A DNA stretch of 64,000 nucleotides from Calditrichia bacterium (GTDB lineage: Bacteria; Calditrichota; Calditrichia; RBG-13-44-9; J075), in assembly GCA_020635015.1 (NCBI GenBank), contig JACKAP010000001.1:434001-498000 (forward strand). The letters are read 5' to 3'. The notes beneath the pieces are model-generated. The model was not told where the DNA came from, did no database searches, and worked only from the letters and a program-made list of their open reading frames with translations. The translations under genes and the position numbers were made by a program. Below, piece by piece: positions 38,242 to 46,104 of this stretch; the stretch's first letter is position 1; each line of letters begins with the position of its first letter.

Positions 38242-38393
38242 AATCCTCCAAATATTGCAATTCACCATGTAAATTTTGGAGGGTTGCAGCAAGCTACTTG
38301 CAAACCTGGCGATTCATCACATCGACAAGACCTTCCATTAATTAGCTGTTTTAAATCAATTTAAATCTATCTTTTTGTCTGGAATGCAAAACC

Positions 38394-38409
38394 TGGCACG
38401 CCGATTGTT
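38394..38409 (+). promoter_or_regulatory. Candidate sigma54-type (-24/-12) promoter
   Basis: TGGCACGCCGATTGTT fits TGGCAC-N5-TTGCW except that the -12 element is TTGTT rather than TTGCT. It is about 320 bases before the DUF4397 secreted protein. Two sigma54 activators in the window make such a site plausible, but the C-to-T change at -12 weakens it. Confidence 0.3.
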
Positions 38410-38576
38410 CTAAGATACAAAATGAGCGTTTTGAGCGATTGAGCTATTGGTAAAACAGGATTTGGCTGTATCGCTTATAAGTTCCCTAATGTTGCCGCGG
38501 CTGGCCATGGAAGGATCTATGGCCGCCCAGGCAATAGGGTAGATGAACCGGTATGCGCTCTCTGGATTTGAGGATC

Positions 38577-38696
38577 AGTTGTTGGTTATTGGCTATTGAT
38601 TATTGGCCGTTCGTAATGATCGCGTAATCAATATGCAGCAACTAAAGACCAATAACCAAAAACCAACAACTAAAAACCAATAACTAAAAACATTCA
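38577..38696. repeat. Inverted TTGGTTATTGG repeat, second copy
   Basis: GTTGTTGGTTATTGGCTATT at 38579 faces AAAGACCAATAACCAAAAAC and CAACAACTAAAAACCAATAA (38644-38690), forming a long imperfect hairpin directly upstream of the ribosome site of the DUF4397 protein. Confidence 0.7.
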
Positions 38697-38727
38697 ATCT
38701 GTTCAACCAAACCAAAGGAGCTACCAT

Positions 38728-41700
38728 ATGTCTGGCGTTATAAAGTTCAGCACAGTTGTCTTCCTGATTGCCGCGATCAGCCTGGCGTTCGGCCAGAAGC
38801 GTTATTCCGGCACTGAGGAGCAGCAGTTTACGATTCTTGAGGAATATGTCAATGCCATCAACTCCGGTGAACCGGCGGCGAGTAATGGCATCAATATCAT
38901 CGACGAGTCCTTCGAAGGGACTTTTCCCCCCGCCGGCTGGACGAAACTCAATCCCGACGGCGGCAGCGGCTGGGATAAGCTGGCCATCGGCACCACCCCG
39001 ATTCCCGGGTGGACCGGCGGTGTGGTGACCGGCCCGGCCAACGGCGGCAGTTCCGTGGCTTTCGCTACCTGGAATACCGGCGGCACCACTTCCAACGACC
39101 AGTGGATCATCTCTCCCCAGGTAACCGGAGTAGAGGATAGCGATTCGCTGATCTTCTGGATGCGCTACTGGCCGGACACTTACGATGACAATGTCGATGT
39201 GCGCATCTCCACCACTGTCGGCAACGATCCGGCGGCGTTCAGCACTATCGTGGATCAACTGGTCTTCAGCGCTACCAGCGACACCAACTGGGTGCGCTAT
39301 GCCTATAAGATCACCGATCATGTCGCGGCCGGCTCCGATATCTATATCGCCATTCGCGAGCACGTAACCGACAACCTGAACGACGGCGCTTCAATCTCGC
39401 TCGACCTCTTCAGTTACACCCGCGAGGCTGGTGCCCGCCTGCAGGTAATCCACAATGCCGCCGATCCGGCTGCTGCGGAAGTGGATGTCTACCTCGACGG
39501 CACCCTGCTGCTGGATAACTTCCCGTTCCGTGGCGCCACCCCTTTCATCGATGCCCCGACTGATGTGCCGTTTAACGTCGGTATTGCCCCCGGGACCAGC
39601 ACTTCGGTGAATGATACCCTGAAGAACTTCGTCTTCAACCTGCCCGCCGGGACCTATGTGGCGGTCGCCAACGGGGTGCTGGATCCCAATAATTTCGCCG
39701 CCAATCCCGACGGCCGTGATATTGCCTTCACCATCTTCGCCAAAGGCGATGCCCGGGAAGCGGGTACCGACCCCAATAACGTCGACTTCTTCGTGCTGCA
39801 CGGCGCGACCGACGCCCCCACGGTAGACGTGATCGCCCGTGATGTGATCACCCTGGTTGATGACGCTGCTTATGGCGACATCACCGACTACATCTCGGTG
39901 CCGGCAGCTTCTTATATCCTCGACGTCACCCCCGGCAATGCCAATGACGTGATCGTCGCTTCATTTGCAGCCGATCTCTCCGGCCTGGGCGGCGGCGCGG
40001 CGGCGGTTTTCGCCTCCGGCTTCCTTAACCCGGCTGCAAATCAGAACGGCGCGGCCTTCGGCATCTTCGCCGCCCTGCCCGACGGCAATGTGGTGGAACT
40101 GCCTGCATTGACCGGCGCCCGCCTGCAGGTGATCCACAACGCCGCCGATCCGGCTGCTGCGGAAGTGGATGTCTACCTCGACGGCACCCTGCTGCTGGAT
40201 AACTTCCCGTTCCGCGGCGCCACTCCCTTTATCGATGCGCCCGGCAACACCAATTTCAATGTGGGCATCGCCCCCGGCAGCAGTGGTTCGGTGAATGACA
40301 CCCTGGCTAACTTCGTGTTCAACCTGCCGGCCGGCGGCACCTATGTCGGCATTGCCAACGGGGTGCTGGATCCGAGCGGCTTTGCCGCCAATCCTGACGG
40401 CCGTGATATTGCCTTCACCATCTTCGCCAAAGGCGATGCCCGGGAAGCGGGTAACGACCCCAATAACGTCGACTTCTTCGTGCTGCACGGCGCGACCGAC
40501 GCCCCCACGGTAGACGTGATCGCCCGTGATGTGATCACCCTGGTTGATGACGCTGCTTATGGCGACATCACCGATTACATCTCGGTGCCGGCAGCTTCTT
40601 ATATCCTCGACGTCACCCCCGGCAATGCCAATGACGTGATCGTCGCTTCATTTGCAGCCGATCTCTCCGGCCTGGGCGGCGGCGCGGCGGCGGTTTTCGC
40701 CTCCGGCTTCCTTAACCCGGCTGCAAATCAGAACGGCGCGGCCTTCGGCATCTTCGCCGCCCTGCCCGACGGCAATGTGGTGGAACTGCCTGCATTGACC
40801 GGCGCCCGCCTGCAGGTGATCCACAACGCCGCCGATCCGGCTGCTGCGGAAGTGGATGTCTACCTCGACGGCACCCTGCTGCTGGATAACTTCCCGTTCC
40901 GCGGCGCCACTCCCTTTATCGATGCGCCCGGCAACACCAATTTCAATGTGGGCATCGCCCCCGGCAGCAGTGGTTCGGTGAATGACACCCTGGCTAACTT
41001 CGTGTTCAACCTGCCGGCCGGCGGCACCTATGTCGGCATCGCCAACGGGGTGCTGGATCCGAGCGGTTTCGCCGCCAATCCTGACGGCCGTGATATCGCC
41101 TTCACCATCTTCGCTGCCGGTGGCGTGCGCGAGGCAGGGACCGATCCGAATAATGTCGACTTCATCGTGCTGCACGGCGCGACCGACGCCCCCACGGTGG
41201 ATGTGATCGCCCGTGATGTGGCCACCCTGGTTGACAATGCTGCCTACGGCGACATCTCCAGTTACATCTCGGTGCCGGCCGCATCCTACGTGCTCGATGT
41301 GACTCCCGGCGATGACAACACCAACGTGGTAGCCGCTTTCGGCGCCGATCTTTCCGGCCTGGGCGGCGGTGCGGCGGTGGTCTTCGCTTCCGGTTTCCTC
41401 GATCCGTCCATGAACCAGAACGGCGAAGGCTTTGGCATCTTTGCCGCCCTGCCCGATGGCAATGTGGTGGCCTTCCCGGCAGTGTCGGTGGGAATTGAGG
41501 ACGACCTGAGCGTGGGTGCGGTGAGCGACTATGAACTGTCGCAGAACTATCCCAATCCCTTCAACCCCAGCACCACCATCCGCTACGCCATCCCGGCGGC
41601 GGAACTGACCACCCTGAAGGTCTACAACCTGCTGGGCCAGGTGGTGGCCACGCTGGTCAACGAAGTGCAGAATGCCGGCCGTTACCAGATCGAGTTCGAC

Positions 41701-41787
41701 GCCAGCAACCTGGCCTCGGGTGTGTATCTCTACCAGATCCTGTCCGGCTCTTATGTGCAGACCCGCAAAATGGTCCTCATGAAGTAG
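38728..41787 (+). CDS. Secreted cleaved-adhesin / DUF4397 repeat protein with C-terminal sorting domain
   Basis: 1019 residues. Signal peptide (VVFLIAAISLAFGQ). Residues about 55-230 form a cleaved-adhesin/choice-of-anchor jelly-roll domain (DESFEGTFPPAGWTKLNPDG). Three tandem units of about 228 residues follow. Each contains two DUF4397-like halves, one with ARLQVIHNAADPAAAEVDVY and one with FFVLHGATDAPTVDVIARDV. The end (about 945-1019) is a sorting domain (LSQNYPNPFNPSTTIRYAIP ... RKMVLMK). It is probably exported and anchored by the C-terminal-signal secretion route of this group. AAAGGAG precedes the ATG, and a strong terminator follows at 41795. Confidence 0.9.
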   Translation: MSGVIKFSTVVFLIAAISLAFGQKRYSGTEEQQFTILEEYVNAINSGEPAASNGINIIDESFEGTFPPAGWTKLNPDGGSGWDKLAIGTTPIPGWTGGVVTGPANGGSSVAFATWNTGGTTSNDQWIISPQVTGVEDSDSLIFWMRYWPDTYDDNVDVRISTTVGNDPAAFSTIVDQLVFSATSDTNWVRYAYKITDHVAAGSDIYIAIREHVTDNLNDGASISLDLFSYTREAGARLQVIHNAADPAAAEVDVYLDGTLLLDNFPFRGATPFIDAPTDVPFNVGIAPGTSTSVNDTLKNFVFNLPAGTYVAVANGVLDPNNFAANPDGRDIAFTIFAKGDAREAGTDPNNVDFFVLHGATDAPTVDVIARDVITLVDDAAYGDITDYISVPAASYILDVTPGNANDVIVASFAADLSGLGGGAAAVFASGFLNPAANQNGAAFGIFAALPDGNVVELPALTGARLQVIHNAADPAAAEVDVYLDGTLLLDNFPFRGATPFIDAPGNTNFNVGIAPGSSGSVNDTLANFVFNLPAGGTYVGIANGVLDPSGFAANPDGRDIAFTIFAKGDAREAGNDPNNVDFFVLHGATDAPTVDVIARDVITLVDDAAYGDITDYISVPAASYILDVTPGNANDVIVASFAADLSGLGGGAAAVFASGFLNPAANQNGAAFGIFAALPDGNVVELPALTGARLQVIHNAADPAAAEVDVYLDGTLLLDNFPFRGATPFIDAPGNTNFNVGIAPGSSGSVNDTLANFVFNLPAGGTYVGIANGVLDPSGFAANPDGRDIAFTIFAAGGVREAGTDPNNVDFIVLHGATDAPTVDVIARDVATLVDNAAYGDISSYISVPAASYVLDVTPGDDNTNVVAAFGADLSGLGGGAAVVFASGFLDPSMNQNGEGFGIFAALPDGNVVAFPAVSVGIEDDLSVGAVSDYELSQNYPNPFNPSTTIRYAIPAAELTTLKVYNLLGQVVATLVNEVQNAGRYQIEFDASNLASGVYLYQILSGSYVQTRKMVLMK
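39427..41487 (+). repeat. Three in-frame tandem repeats of about 687 bp within the coding region
   Basis: Units begin at about 39427, 40111 and 40798 (spacings 684 and 687 bases). Units 1 and 2 are almost identical over their second halves, and units 2 and 3 are almost identical over their first halves. This mosaic pattern is typical of recent unequal recombination or gene conversion. It encodes the DUF4397 pairs of the secreted protein. Confidence 0.9.
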
Positions 41788-41794
41788 AATGGGT

Positions 41795-41837
41795 GCATGG
41801 CATGACCCGGACTACGGGTCATGCCATGCAATTTTTA
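41795..41837 (+). terminator. Rho-independent terminator of the DUF4397 gene
   Basis: A perfect stem GCATGGCATGACCCG / CGGGTCATGCCATGC with a five-base loop (GACTA), followed by AATTTTTATTT, lies 8 bases past the stop codon. Confidence 0.93.
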
Positions 41838-42021
41838 TTTGGGTCAAGATAGTAACGCGGTGTGAAGTCATGATTTCGGAAAGGCAACATCATAACCAGC
41901 ATTTGATACAAACTTTAAGTAACCCATGCCCTCAGCTAACCGCTGAAAGGGAAACGGCGGGTGGGGAGCGTGATCTCCCCATCCGCTTAATTTTAGACAA
42001 GAGAGAAAATATTGAACGGCT

Positions 42022-42097
42022 TTAGTCCACGGATGAACACGGATTTACACTGAAGATTTCAGCTCATCCGTGTTCATCCGTGTCATCCGTGGCTGAA
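42022..42097. repeat. Compact inverted TCCACGGAT...ATCCGTGG repeat
   Basis: TAGTCCACGGATGAACACGG faces CCGTGTTCATCCGTGTCATC-CGTGG across a short centre (ACTGAAGATTTCAGCT), making a nearly continuous hairpin. The gap 41838-42268 otherwise holds only ACTGACA/ACTGATA units (42221-42255) close to the next start. No convincing gene is present. Confidence 0.75.
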
Positions 42098-42268
42098 TAA
42101 AAATGGCCTGATCGATAGAAATCTAACGGGCCACGCGTTTCGCGGCAAAATAATTGCAAATTGACAGGTGAGTATGTATTTTATGACGGTCTCTAACCAG
42201 AAGCAGCTGGATTAATAAAACTGACAACTGACAACTAAAAACTGATAACTAATAACCGAAGCACCGCT

Positions 42269-43567
42269 ATGCGACGGCAAGATTCCCACTTTGATCGATT
42301 CCTGAAGATTTTCGCCATGCTGACATTCTTGACGGCATTCCCGGCAGCGCCTTTGGGCGCGCAGACGGCTCGTTTTGCCCGGGCCGGCGTAAGCGACACC
42401 CTCTGGGTGCAAACCGGGTTGAATGACGTGGCGGTCAACGCCATCGCAATCAACGGCAACGGCGACCTTTTCGCCGGGGCGCACGGCGATGGGATCTTTC
42501 GTTCGCAGGATAATGGGGAGACCTGGCAGGCGGTCAACACCGGTTTGTCGAACAGCGTGATCTATGCCCTGGCGGTTTTCAACGGCGGCGATTTTCTCTT
42601 TGCCGGCAGCGACGGCGACGGGGTGTTCCGCTCGGCGGATAACGGCGAGAGCTGGCAGCAGAAGGTCAGCGGCCTCACCAACCAGGCGGTGCTCTCTCTG
42701 GCGATCGATCCCGCCGGGATCATCTTCGCCGGCACGTCGCTGGGGGGAATCTTCCGATCCACCGATTTGGGGGAAAGCTGGGAGGCGGCGAACGACGGTC
42801 TGACCTCCGGCGAGATCGTCTTCGATCTGATGGTGCATGGTAACGGTGATATTTATGCCGCCACCAACGCCCACGGGGTGTTCCGTTCTACCGATCAGGG
42901 AGACAGCTGGACCCTCACCGGAATGGAGAATGTCGATGTGCGTACGCTGCTGAGCTATACGCCGGAAAAGATTTTCGCCGGTGCCTGGTTTGACGGCGCT
43001 TTTCGCTTCGATCCCACAGCGGCCGCCTGGAGCCCGTCCGGCCTGCCGGCGACCCACGTGATGGACCTGACCGCCAACGGCAGCGGGGAGATCTTTGCCG
43101 CCACCCACGGCCGGGGCGTCTCTCGCTCCACCGACGGCGGCGTCACCTGGGAAGATTTTAACGACGGCAACATCAGCGGCGGGGTATGGTCGCTGGCCCT
43201 GAGCAGCGAAGGCTACCTGTTTGCCGGCACCAGCGGCAGCGGGATCTTCCGCACGGCCGCGCCTTTGGTCACCACAATCGATCCGGGAATTGCAATGCGT
43301 CCCGCACGGTTTGTACTGGAGCAGAATTATCCCAACCCGTTTAACCCCGTTACTAATTTCGGATTTCGGATTTCGGATTTCGGATTTGTTTCTTTAAAGA
43401 TTTATGATGTTACGGGGCGGGAGGTCGCCACCCTGGTAGAATCGAATCTGCCGGCGGGTGAGTACCGTTATCAATGGGATGCCCGGGGACAGGCCAGCGG
43501 GGTGTATTTTTATACCCTGACCAGCGGCGAACAGCGCCAGACCCGGCGTATGATTTTGATGCGGTAG
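42269..43567 (+). CDS. Secreted BNR/Asp-box propeller protein with sorting domain
   Basis: 432 residues. A basic N-region and hydrophobic signal (FAMLTFLTAFPAAPLGAQ) precede about seven blades with the Asp-box/BNR pattern SxDxGxTW (RSQDNGETWQ, RSADNGESWQ, RSTDLGESWE, RSTDQGDSWT, RSTDGGVTWE), each opened by a LFAG/IFAG strand. The C-terminal sorting domain is EQNYPNPFNPVTN ... QTRRMILMR. Within it, residues FGFRISDFGF are encoded by a TTCGGAT simple repeat at about 43358-43388. It is probably an exported surface protein. Asp-box propellers occur in sialidases and sortilin-like binders, but no sialidase catalytic Arg triad was recognised. Confidence 0.88.
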   Translation: MRRQDSHFDRFLKIFAMLTFLTAFPAAPLGAQTARFARAGVSDTLWVQTGLNDVAVNAIAINGNGDLFAGAHGDGIFRSQDNGETWQAVNTGLSNSVIYALAVFNGGDFLFAGSDGDGVFRSADNGESWQQKVSGLTNQAVLSLAIDPAGIIFAGTSLGGIFRSTDLGESWEAANDGLTSGEIVFDLMVHGNGDIYAATNAHGVFRSTDQGDSWTLTGMENVDVRTLLSYTPEKIFAGAWFDGAFRFDPTAAAWSPSGLPATHVMDLTANGSGEIFAATHGRGVSRSTDGGVTWEDFNDGNISGGVWSLALSSEGYLFAGTSGSGIFRTAAPLVTTIDPGIAMRPARFVLEQNYPNPFNPVTNFGFRISDFGFVSLKIYDVTGREVATLVESNLPAGEYRYQWDARGQASGVYFYTLTSGEQRQTRRMILMR

Positions 43568-43569
43568 GG

Positions 43570-43860
43570 CGGTAGGGCAGAGTCGCGACTCGACCGCTTT
43601 TTTGCCACGAATAAACGCGAATAATCACGAATCATTTTTTGCCACGGATGGACGGGATGCACACGGATGTTTATTCTTCTTAATGACGATTGATTGCAAA
43701 TTCGTAGGGTCGAGTCGCGACTCGACCTTCTCGCGACTCGACCCTACATAATACGTCTCCGGATGGGCAATCAACGTCCGTTTTTCCCCATTCACCCATC
43801 AACCCATCCACCCAAAAACGTCACTTCTTTCCGTCATGCCGGTCGAGTCACGACTCGCCC
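43570..43860. repeat. GGTCGAGTCGCGACTCGACC palindromes and ACCCATCA tandem
   Basis: A partial copy at 43577-43595, an exact 20-bp palindrome at 43708-43727 and a half copy at 43729-43744, with a mutated copy at 43838-43857. Between them are TTGCCACGAATAAACGCGAA-type sequence (43603-43672) and CACCCATCAACCCATCCACC (43793-43812). This fills the convergent gap between the BNR and M13 genes. No terminator-like U tract was found. Confidence 0.7.
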
Positions 43861-43868
43861 CCACATGT

Positions 43869-45884
43869 TTACCAAATTTTCACCCTTACATCTTCCGCAC
43901 GGTACATCGGGTCGCCGTCTTTTACATCGAAGGCCCGGTAGAATTCCGGCATGTTGGAGAGCACCCCGATCACCCGGTATTCGCTGGGGGAGTGGGGATC
44001 GGTGAGCAGGCGGTTGCGCATCTCATCCTCGCGGTACTTGCGGCGCCAGACTTGCGACCAGCCCATGAAGAAACGCTGACTGCCGGTATAGCCGTCGATC
44101 ACCGGTGCTTCTTTGCCGTTGAGCGAAAGCTGGTAGGCGTTATAGGCGATGGTCAATCCGCCAAGGTCGGCGATGTTTTCGCCCAGGGTCAGCTGGCCGT
44201 TGACGAACATCGAGTCGATCGGGCTGAAGCCATTATACTGTTCCACCATCACCTCAGCCCGCTGGGTGAACTCCTCTCCATCCGATTCCGTCCACCAGTC
44301 GCGCAGGTTGCCGTCGCCGTCCGACTTGCGGCCCTGGTCGTCGAAGCCGTGGGTCAGCTCGTGGCCGATCACCGCGCCGATCGCCCCGTAATTCACCGCA
44401 TCATCAGCATCCATATTGAAGAAGGGCGGCTGCAGGATAGCGGCGGGGAAGACCACCTCGTTCATCGGAGGATTGTAATAAGCGTTGACGGTCTGCGGGG
44501 TCATGAACCACTCCCCGCGGTCGATCGGTTGGCCGAGCTTGTCGATCATCCGCTGATATTCCACCATGGCGGAGCGCTTCATATTGCGAACCAGTTCCGC
44601 CTGGTTGATTTCCAGTTGGGAGTAATCCTTCCACTCGTCGGGATAGCCGATTTTGCTGTTGAATTTGGAGAGCTTTTCCAGGGCCGCTTTCTGGGTTTCC
44701 TCGCTCATCCATTCCAGGGTCTTGATGCGCTCGGCGAAGGCCAGTTTGAGATTTTCCACCAGCTTCTGCATCCGCGCTTTTGCTTCCGGTTTGAAATATT
44801 GGGCTACGTAAAGGCGTCCCACCACTTCCCCGAGCACCCCGTTGGTGGCGTTGACCGCCCGCTTCCAGCGCGGCTGGTTCTGCTCGATGCCGCGCAGGGT
44901 GCGGCTGAAGAAATCGAAATCTTCATCGACAAACGCCCGGGGGAGATATTCTGCCGCGGCGGTCAGCAGTTTCCAGTTTAGATAGGTTTTCCAGTCATCG
45001 AGCGAATATTGACTGAACACCTGATCGAAGGCCGCCAGGTAAGAAGGCTGGCGCACCACCAGGTCCTGCGCGGGAATTCCGGCAGTTTCCAGGTAAGCCG
45101 CCCAGTTAAAGTTCGGGGTTTGCGCCTGCAGCTCATCGATGCTGAACTTGTTATAAGTCTTGTTACGGTCGCGATTTTCCACCCGGGTCCAGTGAGCCTG
45201 GGCCATGGCGGTTTCCATCTCCAGGATCTTTGCCGCCTTGGCAGCGCCATCGTTCTGGCCGGCCAGGGTAAACATCTTTTCGATATGTGTGCGGTACTTG
45301 TCGCGAATATCGCGGAATTTCTCATTATCGCTGAGATAATAATCGCGATCCGGCAGGTTCAACCCGGATTGATTGATATAGCCGATATACTCGGTCGAAT
45401 TCTTGAAATCCTGGTTGACGAAAAATACGAAGGGCGACTGCACTCCAGCTTTGCGGGCATACGCGAAATATTTCGCCAGGTCTTCTTTCCCGTTCAGGCT
45501 TTCGATCCGGGCCAGATCCTCCTCCAGCGGCGTCAGGCCGAGTTCCTCGATCCGCGCGCTGTCCATGTAGCTGAGGTAGAAATCACCGATCTTCTGCTCG
45601 TCGGAGCCGTGCGCCTTGTCGCCGGACTGAGCGGCATCCTCGATGATCCGGCGCTGGTTGGCCTGGCTTTCATCGAAGAGTTCGGTAAAGGAGCCGTAGT
45701 TGGATTTGTCGGCGGGAATCTCGGTCTTTTCCAGCCAGGCGCCGTTGACGTAGCGGTAAAAATCATCCTGGGGCCGCACCGATTGATCAAAATTGGCGTA
45801 ATCGATCCCGGAATCCAGTTTCTTCTCGCTGCAGCCCACCCAAACAACCAGGCCCAGCAGCAAGAGGGTGAATCGTTTAAACAT
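43869..45884 (-). CDS. pepO: M13-family (neprilysin/PepO-like) zinc endopeptidase, lipoprotein
   Basis: 671 residues. A lipoprotein signal (LLLLGLVVWVGCSEKK, Cys18) is followed by the M13 N-terminal domain (SVRPQDDFYRYVNGAWLEKT) and the catalytic domain. The zinc ligands are in VIGHELTHGFDDQGR (about residue 505) and the third Glu is in LTLGENIADLGG (about 568). NAYYNPPMNEVVFPAAILQP is the substrate-groove signature, and the C-terminus is VRVKIW. It degrades peptides in the periplasm or on the cell surface. GGAGG precedes the ATG. It is separated from the neighbours by repeats, so it is probably transcribed alone. Confidence 0.95.
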   Translation of the reverse strand: MFKRFTLLLLGLVVWVGCSEKKLDSGIDYANFDQSVRPQDDFYRYVNGAWLEKTEIPADKSNYGSFTELFDESQANQRRIIEDAAQSGDKAHGSDEQKIGDFYLSYMDSARIEELGLTPLEEDLARIESLNGKEDLAKYFAYARKAGVQSPFVFFVNQDFKNSTEYIGYINQSGLNLPDRDYYLSDNEKFRDIRDKYRTHIEKMFTLAGQNDGAAKAAKILEMETAMAQAHWTRVENRDRNKTYNKFSIDELQAQTPNFNWAAYLETAGIPAQDLVVRQPSYLAAFDQVFSQYSLDDWKTYLNWKLLTAAAEYLPRAFVDEDFDFFSRTLRGIEQNQPRWKRAVNATNGVLGEVVGRLYVAQYFKPEAKARMQKLVENLKLAFAERIKTLEWMSEETQKAALEKLSKFNSKIGYPDEWKDYSQLEINQAELVRNMKRSAMVEYQRMIDKLGQPIDRGEWFMTPQTVNAYYNPPMNEVVFPAAILQPPFFNMDADDAVNYGAIGAVIGHELTHGFDDQGRKSDGDGNLRDWWTESDGEEFTQRAEVMVEQYNGFSPIDSMFVNGQLTLGENIADLGGLTIAYNAYQLSLNGKEAPVIDGYTGSQRFFMGWSQVWRRKYREDEMRNRLLTDPHSPSEYRVIGVLSNMPEFYRAFDVKDGDPMYRAEDVRVKIW

Positions 45885-45940
45885 GAGATAATACCTCCGT
45901 TAGTTGGTTCTGCATTCTCATTAAGCATTTACCGTTCACT

Positions 45941-46087
45941 TATACTGAGCACCGTGTAAAGTTTTATTGCATGGGGCAAAGGGCATGGCGCCGTAATGTG
46001 CAAGCGCATGTCCCGACACCCGCACTGTAATACACCATGCCCCATGCCCCATGCAAAATTTCTCCACATTACACAGTACTCAGTATG
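45941..46087. repeat. Nested inverted repeat with CATGCCCC units
   Basis: Outer arms TATACTGAGCACCGTGTAAA and TTACACAGTACTCAGTATGA face each other. Inside, TTGCATGGGGCAAAGGGCAT faces ACCATGCCCCATGCCCCATG-CAA. The two nested pairs would form a cruciform or long hairpin in the gap between the M13 and PIG-L genes. Confidence 0.7.
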
Positions 46088-46104
46088 AGCGCAAGCATTT
46101 ACCC

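Noticed and set aside
41789..42025. Small open frame after the DUF4397 gene
   Set aside because: It starts inside the terminator hairpin and runs into a repeat. It has no ribosome site and no similarity.
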